A DNA stretch of 64,000 bases from Alteromonas sp. KUL42 (GCF_006538325.1 NZ_BJKK01000011.1:1-64000); one strand, 5' to 3'; counted from the stretch's first letter, positions 1-8,500 are shown. Translations and numbers: made by a program. Notes: a model not told the origin generated them from the sequence alone.

Positions 1-25
1 ATGGAATTAAGCTTTTTTAGGAGTA

Positions 26-637
26 ATGGTTAGTGCATTTTCTCTTTACTTTTGTGGGGCAAGAACAGAGTTTGTTCTCTTTACCTTAAGTGTTTTTTTG
101 TTTTTCATATTATTCAATAAATCATTGTCGATTAAATTTCGTGTTGAATATTTAATGATATCATTAGTAGCGATCTTATTTTTTATCATAGAGTTTTTCC
201 CATCTTATAGAATGTTAAATTTATTCAGGTTAACGTCTGACTACAGTGTTATTTCACGTATTGAATTCTTTAATAACTCTCTTATTTCTATTATGGAAAG
301 TCCATTTTTTGGTAATTATGGCGATTACGTTAATTACGGCGGGGTGGGTGCATACGCACATAATATTCTTTCTGTGTGGCAGAACCTGGGATTATTAGGC
401 TTAACACTGTACTTTGTATTGTTTGTGGTGCTTTGGGTGCAAGCTATAAAGTGTTACCAAGATAATGTGATTAAAGAAACTTCAGAATTTAGATTATTTT
501 TTCTGTTACTTTTTTCCTTGACAGTTGCTTTACTTCTAGCAAAAAATTACTCATACCCATTAGTTGGCTTTTTGGTTGGTGCCTATTATCGATTGATGGA
601 ATTGAAACAAAGTTCTTATCAAAATGACTTTGTTTAA
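26..637 (+). CDS. O-antigen polymerase/ligase-like membrane protein (Wzy/WaaL type), 3' portion, apparently frameshifted
   Basis: The 203 residues are very hydrophobic, with about five predicted membrane helices. A GARTEF motif follows a helix, and a polar loop carries YGGVGAYAHNILSVWQNLG. This layout is typical of the C-terminal half of Wzy/WaaL proteins, where a conserved H-N segment sits in the last periplasmic loop. The frame is closed by a stop at 8-10, so the ATG at 26 is probably not the real start. Frame 1 from the window edge reads MELSFF and then goes out of phase at a run of six T (13-18). With five T the two frames join as MELSFLGVMVSAFSLYF, a natural membrane helix. I therefore read this as the 3' end of a longer gene with a one-base insertion; the 5' part is outside the window. 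Family assignment rests on topology and motif only. Confidence 0.6.
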   Translation: MVSAFSLYFCGARTEFVLFTLSVFLFFILFNKSLSIKFRVEYLMISLVAILFFIIEFFPSYRMLNLFRLTSDYSVISRIEFFNNSLISIMESPFFGNYGDYVNYGGVGAYAHNILSVWQNLGLLGLTLYFVLFVVLWVQAIKCYQDNVIKETSEFRLFFLLLFSLTVALLLAKNYSYPLVGFLVGAYYRLMELKQSSYQNDFV

Positions 638-689
638 TATATTTGACTAGATTACATCAGAATGCACATTAACTTATGTCAATCGCGCT

Positions 690-1430
690 TTAAAAAAATT
701 GTGGTAATTTTCTTAAAGGCTTGAGAGGGATAGTGTAAAAATGTGGCTTAAGATTATTTAGCTTCCATGAAAGATAGTCTTCTTTAAGAGAATTCATTCG
801 GTTAAAAATGCTACCATCACTACGACCATTTGTACGCATTTTTACTAATAGATTCGGTATATATCTTGTGCTTATACGGTTTTTGTATAGCATGCGTAGC
901 ATAAGCTCGTAGTCACCAGAAGTCTTAAAAGACTGATTAAATGCCCCATAGCGTTTATACATATCTCTTTTTACGAAGAATGTTGGGTGTGGTGGAACCC
1001 ATCCGAATTCAAATTTACCAATATCAAATTCGCCAGCGATCCATCTTCTTGTTATTTTGTTTTTGTTTTTGTAGTGAACATAGTCTAGATCTCCATAAAC
1101 AGAGTCTGTATCCACTGTCTTGAACGTGTTTACAACAAGCTCCAAAACGTGATTGTTAACGTAGTAATCATCAGAGTTTAGGATGCCAATGATGTCACCT
1201 GTTGCGTACTCTAGAGCTTGGTTGAAAGCATCAAATATACCTGTGTCTCTACCTTCAACCAATCGAATTTTGTCTTCAAAAGATTTTGCGATGGATGTTG
1301 TTTCATCTGTGGAGCCTCCATCAAAAACAATATGTTCTGTATTATCGTATGTTTGATATTGAACACTTTTAATTGTATCTAAAATCGTTTTTTCACTATT
1401 TAAACATACGGTTAGAATGGAAACTTTCAA
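690..1430 (-). CDS. Glycosyltransferase family 2 (WcaE-like)
   Basis: A 246-residue GT-A enzyme expected to add a sugar from a nucleotide donor to a lipid-linked glycan on the cytoplasmic side. Visible motifs are the N-terminal strand VSILTVCLNS, FDGGSTDET (about 36-44), the metal-binding LNSDDYY (84-90), and the acceptor-side segment HPTFF followed by SGDYELMLR (about 170). No membrane helix is obvious. The start codon is TTG, giving MKVSI directly before the first beta strand. It lies 6 nt after the epimerase stop on the same strand, so the two are probably co-transcribed. GT2 membership is secure; the sugar transferred cannot be told. Confidence 0.85.
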   Translation of the reverse strand: MKVSILTVCLNSEKTILDTIKSVQYQTYDNTEHIVFDGGSTDETTSIAKSFEDKIRLVEGRDTGIFDAFNQALEYATGDIIGILNSDDYYVNNHVLELVVNTFKTVDTDSVYGDLDYVHYKNKNKITRRWIAGEFDIGKFEFGWVPPHPTFFVKRDMYKRYGAFNQSFKTSGDYELMLRMLYKNRISTRYIPNLLVKMRTNGRSDGSIFNRMNSLKEDYLSWKLNNLKPHFYTIPLKPLRKLPQFF

Positions 1431-1436
1431 TCTTAT

Positions 1437-2398
1437 TTACTTCGCTTCTATTTGCTTTTCTATCCAATGGTATGTAGATGATAAGCCTTCTTTAAGTGTT
1501 ATTCTTGGAGTCCAGCCTAATTTCTCTGATATAAGTTTATTATCAGAGTTCCTTCCTTGAACGCCAATTGGTCCATCAATATGATTTATGTTCAAGGATT
1601 TTCCAGAGATTGCAATATACATTTTAGCTAGATTGTTGATAGATATCAGTTCATCTGAACCAATATTCACAGGACCAGAAAAATCGGATTGCATAAGTTG
1701 ATACACTGCTTCAATACAGTCATCGATATATAGAAACGAGCGAGTTTGATTTCCATCTCCCCATATATCTAAGCTGTCTTGGTTTACCGCCATTACTACT
1801 TTTCTAGCTAATGCGGCCGGTGCTTTTTCTTTACCTCCTTCAAATGTGCCTTCTGGTCCGAAGATATTGTGAAACCTAGCGACTTTTATATCTAATCCGT
1901 AGTTTCTTCTAAAGGAAAAGTACAATCGTTCGCTGAAAAGCTTTTCCCAGCCATATTCGCTGTCAGGTTGAGCAGGGTAAACGGAATCTTCATTACATTT
2001 AGGATTGGAAGGATCCATTTGATTGTATTCAGGATACACACATGCAGATGACGAATAAAATACCTTTTTTACTTGCGCATTTGCGCATGCTTTAAGGATA
2101 TTCAAATTTATAAGCGCTGAATTGTGCATAATATCTGCATCACTTTCGCCTGTGAACAAGTACCCCGCTCCGCCCATATCTGCAGCGAGTTGGTATACTT
2201 CGTCTACTTCTGATGTAATTAAATTGATTGCAACTGAAGAGTCTCTTAAATCAGCTACGACAAAATCATCCGCTTGTGTCGGAGAAAATTCGGGTTCCTT
2301 TAGATCTACGCCAATAACTTTGTAGCCATTTTTTTTAGATACCTTACAAGGTGATTCCCTATAAATCCGCCTGCTCCAGCTACTACTGCGATTTTCAT
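1437..2398 (-). CDS. GDP-mannose 3,5-epimerase-like NAD-dependent epimerase, frameshifted at an A8 tract
   Basis: An extended SDR enzyme. The central part has SSACVYPEYNQ, the catalytic YGWEK (YxxxK), RFHNIFGP, GGKEKAPAA, WGDGNQTRSF, VNIGSDE and GRNSDN. In my reading this series matches GDP-mannose 3,5-epimerases, which make GDP-L-galactose, better than other SDRs. The N-terminal nucleotide-binding strand MKIAVVAGAGGFIGNHLVRY is encoded from an ATG at 2398-2396 but in a different frame from the rest. The frames meet at eight A in the mRNA (plus-strand T run 2329-2336), and nine A would give one continuous protein. An ATG at 2417 is in frame with the body, but it encodes a nonsense N-terminus without a Rossmann motif. 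As written the enzyme would be inactive: a real mutation, a phase-variable tract or an assembly error. Confidence 0.8.
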
Positions 2399-2633
2399 AT
2401 ATCCCTCTTGTTAGCACATATTAAATAACTTCATTTCATACTGTTTGAAGAAAGTAACGTGATAGAGTATGAATTAAATGTTTGGCAAAATACACAGCTT
2501 TTAAACTTTTTAGTGTTATTAAAAGTTTAATTTAAAATATCATAATAATTAATTGGTTATGCATCATTTTGTAGCGATTATTTAGGGTTGTTAGCTTTTT
2601 ATCGTTGTTATTAGCTTTTTGAGGTTTAGAAAT

Positions 2634-3698
2634 TTGGAAAGAGAATCTGTTAAGTGGCATATTATTTGTGAAAGAGATGTTGGGCTTTTCTCACTTATTC
2701 AACAAGTAATTAGTCATATACCTCTAGCTATTTCAAAGCGCCGAATACCAGTAGCCTTTTGGGGAGATGGGTGCTGTTATTGGACCGCATCTGGTTACAT
2801 GGGGGCAGATAATGTCTGGGAATACTATTTCGATCCAATTGTAGTAGACAATCCTTTACACACTATTTCGAAAGAGAGCCTTGGCGATATTAGAAGAATG
2901 CCGCCTAAGAGTGATACACCGGGATATTACTTAGGTGATATGTTTGTATCCAGCCATTTTGGTGATCACTTCGCATTTAAAAATAAAACACTCAAAATTC
3001 CATACAAATGGACAGATCCATCCAAGAATTTACGTCAGAAAGCAAGTCAAATAATTCGAGAGTATATACGCCCGCGCTCTTACATCGCGAAAAAAGTTGA
3101 TGATTTTTATACACAGAATATGAAAGATCGATTTGTAATTGGTGTACATATGAGGGCTACAGATGTAACAGATATCAATGAGCATAATATTCATCGGCGT
3201 GGTTCGTATAATTTCGAACGCTTTGTAGATAAAATATCAATCCAACTAAGCAGGTATCCAAACGCAAAACTATTTGTCGCAACAGATTCACTGTCAGCAC
3301 TACAAAAACTCAAAGAAGAGTTTGGTCATTTAATCCTACAAACTAGCAGTATATTTCAAATTTCTGCAGAGGTTATAGGAACGGGACCTACTGGTAATAT
3401 CATCCCTGGTTATTTGGCAACTTGTAGCCAAAGAGCTGCTGAAAATGGAATGGAAGCAGTAGTTGATTATTTGCTGTTGAGCAAGTGCTCATATTTAATA
3501 CACAATGGTAGTGGTTTAGCCAGAACAGCTTTACTAAACAACCCAGAGCTTCAGCATACAAACATTCATGGCGTTTCCAATTATCTAAAAATGCTTCTTA
3601 ATTTGGGGAATTTTGAGTGGGCTCATTTTATTAGATTGACTGTCCTCCGGTATTTTTACTTTCTCATTCGAATAAAATCTAATTTACTCGGTAAGTAA
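2634..3698 (+). CDS. Fucosyltransferase-like glycosyltransferase, paralogue 1 of 3
   Basis: About 354 residues. The core has VIGVHMRATDV (the HxRxTD type of basic/acidic donor-binding motif seen in NodZ/FUT8-like GT-B fucosyltransferases), LFVATDS, and a late segment with YLLLSKCSYLIHNGSG. It aligns by eye over its length with the next two genes but is the most divergent, lacking the AGFGA N-terminal motif they share. I prefer the TTG at 2634, which has GAGG 9 nt upstream; a TTG at 2619 in the same frame is the alternative. The next gene follows after 4 nt. Likely a cytoplasmic or membrane-associated transferase of surface-polysaccharide assembly; donor and acceptor are unknown. Confidence 0.7.
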   Translation: MERESVKWHIICERDVGLFSLIQQVISHIPLAISKRRIPVAFWGDGCCYWTASGYMGADNVWEYYFDPIVVDNPLHTISKESLGDIRRMPPKSDTPGYYLGDMFVSSHFGDHFAFKNKTLKIPYKWTDPSKNLRQKASQIIREYIRPRSYIAKKVDDFYTQNMKDRFVIGVHMRATDVTDINEHNIHRRGSYNFERFVDKISIQLSRYPNAKLFVATDSLSALQKLKEEFGHLILQTSSIFQISAEVIGTGPTGNIIPGYLATCSQRAAENGMEAVVDYLLLSKCSYLIHNGSGLARTALLNNPELQHTNIHGVSNYLKMLLNLGNFEWAHFIRLTVLRYFYFLIRIKSNLLGK

Positions 3699-3702
3699 CA
3701 CG

Positions 3703-4806
3703 ATGTTAAAAAATGAGATTCTTTTCTGGAGAGAAAAATACTATAGAGGCTTTTTGATAATACAAAATCACGACATTCATGCGGGGTTTGGTGCTCTACT
3801 ACTTTATGCACTGAATGGAATTCGAAAAGCTATTAACGACGATTTAATTCCCGTTATAGATTTTAATATAGATAATTGTCCACACTTTTATGATGCTTCG
3901 AAAGGAAGTGCTGTATGGGATTATTACTTTGAGTCACTGCATCACATTGACTCAGTAAGCATCAAACTCTGGATAAAAGCTGGCCTTTTGAAAAAAAGTC
4001 ATGTTGCATATTTGTCATCTCAAGAAACGATGTATTTACATCACCACGATCCTCTAAGATTAGCGACATTCTGGGCTTGGGACGAACCTGATGACAAAAA
4101 ACGTTGGATGGATGAAAAGAGAAAATTGGGCCGTCTATTTGTTGGCGAATACGTTAAACCCAGGTTTCATATTCAAAAGCTCGTTTCTGATTTTAAAGAG
4201 GCACATTTTTTAGAGCCATATACAATTGGTATTCACATAAGGGGAACCGATTTCGCGTATGCCTCCCCGACACACATTGATGAATACGTAGCAAGAATTA
4301 ATCAGTTGATTTTAAATGAAAAATTAGAAAAGTATCGAATTTTTGTAGCTACCGACCAGCATCAATATATCAAGCATTTTATTTCATTGTTCGGCAATAA
4401 GGTGATTTATTTGAATGCAATAAGGTCAAGCAATCACATAGCCCCGTTTAGAAATGCTCTAGATAATAACTATAAAAAAGGGGAGGATGTATTGATTGAT
4501 ATGTTGTTGTTGTCAGAATGCAATCACATAATCAAGAGTGCGGCGGCAACAGGCGAATTAGCATTATGGTTTAGTAAAGCCAGTACTAACACGGTTACAG
4601 ACTTTGCGCTTCAAAGTGAATTCTATAAAAAAGAGTATAGGCATATTCAAAGTACATATTTTACTTTGAATATTGACAGTATGAATGGTCTTTTATTATT
4701 TGCCTTTAAGCTTAAAGAGCGAGTTGTTAGGGGATTCGTCTCGTCCTTTGTGGGTTATTGGTTGTATAAAAAGCTTCGAATAGTGAGGACCATATTAAAA
4801 CATTAA
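3703..4806 (+). CDS. Fucosyltransferase-like glycosyltransferase, paralogue 2 of 3
   Basis: 367 residues with the HIRGTDF donor motif (about 178-184), an N-terminal HAGFGALLLYALNG helix, VWDYYFES, RIFVATDQ, and VLIDMLLLSECNHIIKSAAATGE near the C-terminus. It is clearly homologous to the following gene: shared blocks include AGFGA, KGEDVL and the ATDQ strand. The C-terminal 40 residues are basic and hydrophobic and may anchor it to the membrane. It starts with ATG 4 nt after the preceding stop and a 66-nt gap follows. NodZ/FUT8-like fold is inferred from the H-R-T-D motif; substrate unknown. Confidence 0.72.
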   Translation: MLKNEILFWREKYYRGFLIIQNHDIHAGFGALLLYALNGIRKAINDDLIPVIDFNIDNCPHFYDASKGSAVWDYYFESLHHIDSVSIKLWIKAGLLKKSHVAYLSSQETMYLHHHDPLRLATFWAWDEPDDKKRWMDEKRKLGRLFVGEYVKPRFHIQKLVSDFKEAHFLEPYTIGIHIRGTDFAYASPTHIDEYVARINQLILNEKLEKYRIFVATDQHQYIKHFISLFGNKVIYLNAIRSSNHIAPFRNALDNNYKKGEDVLIDMLLLSECNHIIKSAAATGELALWFSKASTNTVTDFALQSEFYKKEYRHIQSTYFTLNIDSMNGLLLFAFKLKERVVRGFVSSFVGYWLYKKLRIVRTILKH

Positions 4807-4872
4807 TAATGACAATATAGAAGTTGGCAATTAAGTCTGTAATAAACATTAACACTATAGGTAGTTTTTTAT

Positions 4873-5991
4873 TTGTTCGATGAAATAATTAGCAATTATG
4901 AAAAGTTACATCTCATACAGTTTGACTTGGAAGGGGCTGGCTTTGGTGCGATGCTTTTACAAACCTTAAATCAATTAAGGTACTGTGATAAAAATAATTT
5001 CTATCCAATCGTAGCATATACGGAAAATAATAGGAGTGCATTTTTTGACCGCTCAAAAGGAGTGACATTATGGGAGCAATATTTTGAACCCGTAAGGCCA
5101 TTCTCGTATACCGACCTAACGCGCCTTAGAAAAAAAGTGAATATTGAAAGTTGCATTCATACTCTCTCTACAGCTGAGGCGTTAAGAATATCTGAAGAGC
5201 ATACCAACAGTGTCTACACTTATCCATTTGGGAAATGGCGCATTCAAGGCGTTGGTGATTTAGATAGGTGGTACAATAGTCAAAGAAAGAAAGGGCGTGA
5301 AACCGTAGCCAAGTATATCCGCCCGAAACTTTCCATACAGAGGAAGGTTGACACGTTTTTTGAAATTAATTTGGCGGATTCTTTTGTACTAGGAGTTCAT
5401 ATCAGAGGGACAGACTTACATTATGCTCCAGCTGTAAGTCCAGCAGAATATTTCCCATATGTGGATGAATATATTAAAAAAGAACCTTCTCTGAAATTAA
5501 TTATAGCGACTGATCAATCACAATACCTTTCCGTTTTTGAAGAGCGGTATGGTAATAGAGTTGTAAGTTCTAATGCCTTTAGATCGGATAATGAAATCGC
5601 ACCTTTTCAGAGAAAGGAAATATCGCCTTATCAAAAAGGTGAGGATGTTTTGGTCGACATTTTACTTTTATCAAAATCAAACTTTTTATTGAAGGGCTGT
5701 TCTAATGTGGGTGAAATGGCGCTTTACTTTAATCCCAAGCTTGAATGTCTAGATATTGGATACAAAAAAGATAAGGCTTATGGCCAAGATTATGGGAAGG
5801 GATGGGATAATATGACAAACCCTCCTGCTTGGAAGTTGATAAGTCAAAGAGGGTTGCAAGAGATAGCGGGTGATGTTTCATCGCAAAACAAAAGACAATT
5901 GGCTTTGTATAACTTCCGAAAATGGACTAAAAGATTACGAGTATACATGGGAAAGATGAAAAGAGTGTTTGAGTGGACAAAACACCATTAA
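4873..5991 (+). CDS. Fucosyltransferase-like glycosyltransferase, paralogue 3 of 3
   Basis: 372 residues, homologous to the two preceding genes: AGFGAMLLQTLNQ, TLWEQYFEP, VLGVHIRGTDLHY, LIIATDQ, KGEDVLVDILLLSKSNFLLKG, EMALYF. A basic C-terminal tail (about 340-372) may contact the membrane. The start is TTG at 4873 with AGGTAG upstream; a stop at 4858-4860 prevents a longer form. Last gene of the plus-strand polysaccharide block; a strong terminator follows after about 115 nt. Function as for its paralogues: a transferase probably using GDP-linked deoxyhexose or galactose. This fits the GDP-mannose epimerase-like gene nearby but is inference. Confidence 0.72.
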   Translation: MFDEIISNYEKLHLIQFDLEGAGFGAMLLQTLNQLRYCDKNNFYPIVAYTENNRSAFFDRSKGVTLWEQYFEPVRPFSYTDLTRLRKKVNIESCIHTLSTAEALRISEEHTNSVYTYPFGKWRIQGVGDLDRWYNSQRKKGRETVAKYIRPKLSIQRKVDTFFEINLADSFVLGVHIRGTDLHYAPAVSPAEYFPYVDEYIKKEPSLKLIIATDQSQYLSVFEERYGNRVVSSNAFRSDNEIAPFQRKEISPYQKGEDVLVDILLLSKSNFLLKGCSNVGEMALYFNPKLECLDIGYKKDKAYGQDYGKGWDNMTNPPAWKLISQRGLQEIAGDVSSQNKRQLALYNFRKWTKRLRVYMGKMKRVFEWTKHH

Positions 5992-6106
5992 TTTAAATAT
6001 TGGTTATGGAAAATTAAAAATAGTTAATATTAAAGATTGAACATTATGTTGAAATAAATAGTAAAAATTGACGCACTGTTAAAGTGTGTACGCGTTCTTG
6101 CTGTTT

Positions 6107-6133
6107 GGCCCATCTTTCGATGGGCCTTTTTTT
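6107..6133 (+). terminator. Rho-independent terminator after the polysaccharide genes
   Basis: A perfect 8-bp GC-rich stem GGCCCATC / GATGGGCC with a TTTC loop (6107-6126), followed by seven T. It lies upstream of the solute-binding-protein gene, which argues against translation starts for that gene before about 6140. Confidence 0.85.
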
Positions 6134-6290
6134 ATCGGCTCTAAAGCGTGTTGCCCGAACTAATCGTAGTCAGACGTTTCTTCTATGCACATGTTTTGTA
6201 CATGGCCGGCACTTGTTTCGACATTTGTCTAGTTGTGACCGCGTAGTGCGTTCGAGTATAGTGAAAAAAACAAAGCGATCCATTCCGGTG

Positions 6291-7154
6291 ATGACTGATT
6301 CAAATAGTAAAGCGTCCCTTTCAAATGCTTGGAAACAAAGTTGGCTCCGATGTATCGGGGCGATGCTATTTGTTTTTCTTGTTATATCACCTTCCGTATC
6401 AGCTAGTTTAAGTACAGATGCAGCTGGTACTGCAAGCGGTATCAAAAAAAATAGAACATTGATTGTCGGAGTGACACCTCGTCCTGTTTTCGTTAATGTC
6501 GACAATCAGGGTAACCTAGATGGTTTAGACATTGCGTTGGCTAAGGCCATTTTTGCTGAAGCCGGACTATCGATCCGTTTTGAAGTGTATCCATGGAAAC
6601 GGATTGTCCATCTTCTTGAAAGTGGAGACGTAGATGTTGCGCTGTCTGCTTCAGATTCTGATCAGCGGAGGGAGTTCGCCTATTTTTCTAGCGAAGCGTT
6701 TAGGTTAGGACATAACCTCTTATTTACTCGAAAAGAGCATAGTTCTCTGTTTGACCCAAATGAACGGCTACAACAATTAGAAGGAATGTCTGTGCGTTTG
6801 GGCGTGCAACGTGGAGTATCTTACTCTTATGAGTACGATACATTGCTAAGTTCTGCAGAGTTTCAGCGCAAACTTGTCGTAGTGGATACTCCTGCTCGGT
6901 TGGTTGAATTGATGCTAATTGATCGCGTCGATGCTTTTTTAGGCTCAGAGCGAGACCTGCAAACAGAAATAGATAAATATGGTGCACATGATCAAATTGT
7001 TCCTTTGTTCTATTTAATGTCAGATAAAGAAGCCAGTTCACATATAATGTTTTCAAAAGCATCGGTGCCAACACAGTGGGTAGAAAAAGTGAACCAGGCA
7101 ATGCGTAGTTTAAAAGCGTCGGGCCGTTATGACGAAATAATGAAATCGTATTAG
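6291..7154 (+). CDS. Periplasmic solute-binding protein, family 3 (PBPb), orphan
   Basis: About 287 residues. After an N-terminal charged stretch there is a signal sequence (about 17-40, CIGAMLFVFLVISPSVSAS), then a type-2 periplasmic binding fold: LIVGVTPRPVFV, LDGLDIALAKAIF, VYPWKRIVHLLESGDVDVALSAS, and a late MFSKASVP. This matches amino-acid-type family 3 binding proteins (Pfam SBP_bac_3). I prefer ATG 6291; a GTG at 6261 is possible, and both ribosome sites are weak. Longer in-frame versions would run through the terminator at 6107-6133. No permease or ATPase gene is adjacent, so it may act as a sensor partner or use a transporter encoded elsewhere. Ligand unknown. Confidence 0.78.
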   Translation: MTDSNSKASLSNAWKQSWLRCIGAMLFVFLVISPSVSASLSTDAAGTASGIKKNRTLIVGVTPRPVFVNVDNQGNLDGLDIALAKAIFAEAGLSIRFEVYPWKRIVHLLESGDVDVALSASDSDQRREFAYFSSEAFRLGHNLLFTRKEHSSLFDPNERLQQLEGMSVRLGVQRGVSYSYEYDTLLSSAEFQRKLVVVDTPARLVELMLIDRVDAFLGSERDLQTEIDKYGAHDQIVPLFYLMSDKEASSHIMFSKASVPTQWVEKVNQAMRSLKASGRYDEIMKSY

Positions 7155-7229
7155 ATTACGCTTTACAAGGTTAGGTCGTTTGGCTGCAAAAACGTATCAC
7201 TAAAATCAGCATGTGATCTCAAAAAAAAT

Positions 7230-8189
7230 TCAATTTCTCGTGCTAAATGATATCTTCACACCAGCTAACAAACGACTGACACTGTCTACAACATCGAGTC
7301 TTACGAACCATTCTAAATTGTGCTGTCTTGAAGCGAATCCGCTGAATTCTAGCGAACCACCGTGACCAGTCCCTAAGAAGTCTTCGATGAGTTCTGCTCT
7401 TGGTCCGAATAGTGAATTGATGTAGCTATAGTAGGCAAAATACTCAATAGGGTATGAATTGCCACTAAAGGTAGCTGCAAACTCACCACTTGAACCAAAG
7501 ACTACCTTAGCTGCGGATTCGTCCGTACGTTGAACAAGTTCGAAGAACACAGTGTCGGACTCGTTTAGCCGATATCGATATTCTCCACGTACAAAGCTAC
7601 CTTGTAATATTTTTTCTACGCTGAGTTCATAGCTGTGCTGTTCTCCCATTCTGGCAGAATACTCAACTTCAACATATTCGTCTTCGTTACCGATAGCAAA
7701 AGCCTCACTGGCCTGCGCATTGCTAAGTTGCCCTACTACTATTTCAAACGCACTGTTGTTTTTTAAAGTACGAACGTGACGTATGCCTGTAATCCAACCA
7801 TCTTTTGACAATCCAGTGGAAGACACTCTTCCTTTATAGGTAGGAATAACACCGAGTTCGGTTTTTCCATAATCGTATTCGTGACGCAAATACAGGCGGC
7901 GTGGGTAAAAATAGTCTGTAGTATCGCTACCAAAGGTGTTGTGGCTTGATGAAAAGTCATCACCGGTAACGACAAAACTATTAACGGACCATGTTTCTGA
8001 CACTTTTAGTGACGGATAATAACGCAAGCGATACTGCTCTCGACTGGGTCGGTTTGAACGATTGTCATAGCGCACTTGCATATCGAGTTTGTGAGAAAAG
8101 TAAGGGGCTTTTATCTTGTTCAACTGAGCATAAGTTTGCATGCTTAACGAATATAAAAAGCAAAATACCAAAATGGTGTTTAGGCGCAC
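7230..8189 (-). CDS. Outer-membrane beta-barrel-like protein of unknown function
   Basis: 319 residues beginning with a signal peptide (MRLNTILVFCFLYSLSMQTYAQ). The mature part is rich in alternating aromatic/polar strands: LDMQVRYDNRS, YRLRYYPSLKV, RRLYLRHEYDYGKTELGVIP, SYELSVEKILQGSFVRGEYRYRL. It ends LLAGVKISFSTRN, so the last residue is not the usual terminal aromatic. The strand pattern suggests a 12-16 strand barrel or porin-like protein. I do not recognise a named family. It is transcribed against the upstream binding-protein gene, and the two stop codons are about 75 nt apart. Confidence 0.6.
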   Translation of the reverse strand: MRLNTILVFCFLYSLSMQTYAQLNKIKAPYFSHKLDMQVRYDNRSNRPSREQYRLRYYPSLKVSETWSVNSFVVTGDDFSSSHNTFGSDTTDYFYPRRLYLRHEYDYGKTELGVIPTYKGRVSSTGLSKDGWITGIRHVRTLKNNSAFEIVVGQLSNAQASEAFAIGNEDEYVEVEYSARMGEQHSYELSVEKILQGSFVRGEYRYRLNESDTVFFELVQRTDESAAKVVFGSSGEFAATFSGNSYPIEYFAYYSYINSLFGPRAELIEDFLGTGHGGSLEFSGFASRQHNLEWFVRLDVVDSVSRLLAGVKISFSTRN

Positions 8190-8268
8190 GTACTTCCCTA
8201 TTGTTGACGTGGTTAGGCTCGTGACGACATTATAGTGCGTGTGGGTTGCATTTGCGCTTCATTAAAAT

Positions 8269-8297
8269 AAAAAAAACGCCGGCAAAGGGTGCCGGCG
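8269..8297 (-). terminator. Minus-strand terminator, CGCCGGC stem
   Basis: A perfect 7-bp stem CGCCGGC / GCCGGCG (8277-8297) with a 7-nt loop. Read on the minus strand it is followed by eight T (plus-strand A run 8269-8276). It is about 250 bp downstream of the accC terminator and just upstream of the outer-membrane-protein gene, so it would insulate that gene from readthrough. Confidence 0.75.
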
Positions 8298-8317
8298 TGA
8301 AGTGGAGGTGGACTCCA

Positions 8318-8422
8318 ATGAAGGTAAACACAATAAAACTACAAAGTTTCATACAGGGAGATGTCTTAAAACTTGCAATCATTATAACGCTCTCTATTTT
8401 TAAGAAAATCGTTAAAAATTGA
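8318..8422 (+). CDS. Possible small protein, 34 residues, with a strong ribosome site
   Basis: ATG at 8318 is preceded by GGAGGT at 8304-8309 with good spacing. The frame runs 34 codons to TGA at 8420: MKVNTIKLQSFIQGDVLK, then a short hydrophobic stretch (LAIIITLSIF) and a basic tail (KKIVKN). The product could be a small membrane peptide. It sits between two minus-strand genes, immediately after a hairpin. I know no family. The ribosome site is better than chance would usually give, but the ORF is short, so it could equally be part of a small RNA or spurious. Confidence 0.35.
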   Translation: MKVNTIKLQSFIQGDVLKLAIIITLSIFKKIVKN

Positions 8423-8451
8423 TTGCTGTAATCGGAAAATTAGAATTTGCT

Positions 8452-8500
8452 GAATAGCGAATAGCGAATAGCGAATAGCGAATAGCGAATAGCGAATAGC
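8452..8500. repeat. Heptanucleotide tandem array, 7 x GAATAGC
   Basis: Seven perfect, uninterrupted copies of GAATAGC (GCTATTC on the other strand) lie between the accC terminator and the small ORF. 49 bp of a perfect 7-bp unit is a simple-sequence array expected to vary in copy number. It is non-coding here, 51 bp downstream of the accC stop. Confidence 0.95.

Noticed and set aside
2399..2417. ATG at 2417 as start of the epimerase gene
   Set aside because: Gives a nonsense N-terminus; the true Rossmann strand is in another frame from ATG 2398.
6084..6290. Upstream extension of the solute-binding-protein gene
   Set aside because: Runs through a strong intrinsic terminator and gives a Cys/Arg-rich segment before the signal peptide.
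6724..7101. 125-residue minus-strand frame inside the solute-binding-protein gene
   Set aside because: Overlaps a clear PBP-fold gene on the other strand; no domain or ribosome site.
8452..8500. CRISPR-like repeats
   Set aside because: Contiguous 7-bp units without spacers; a simple tandem repeat.
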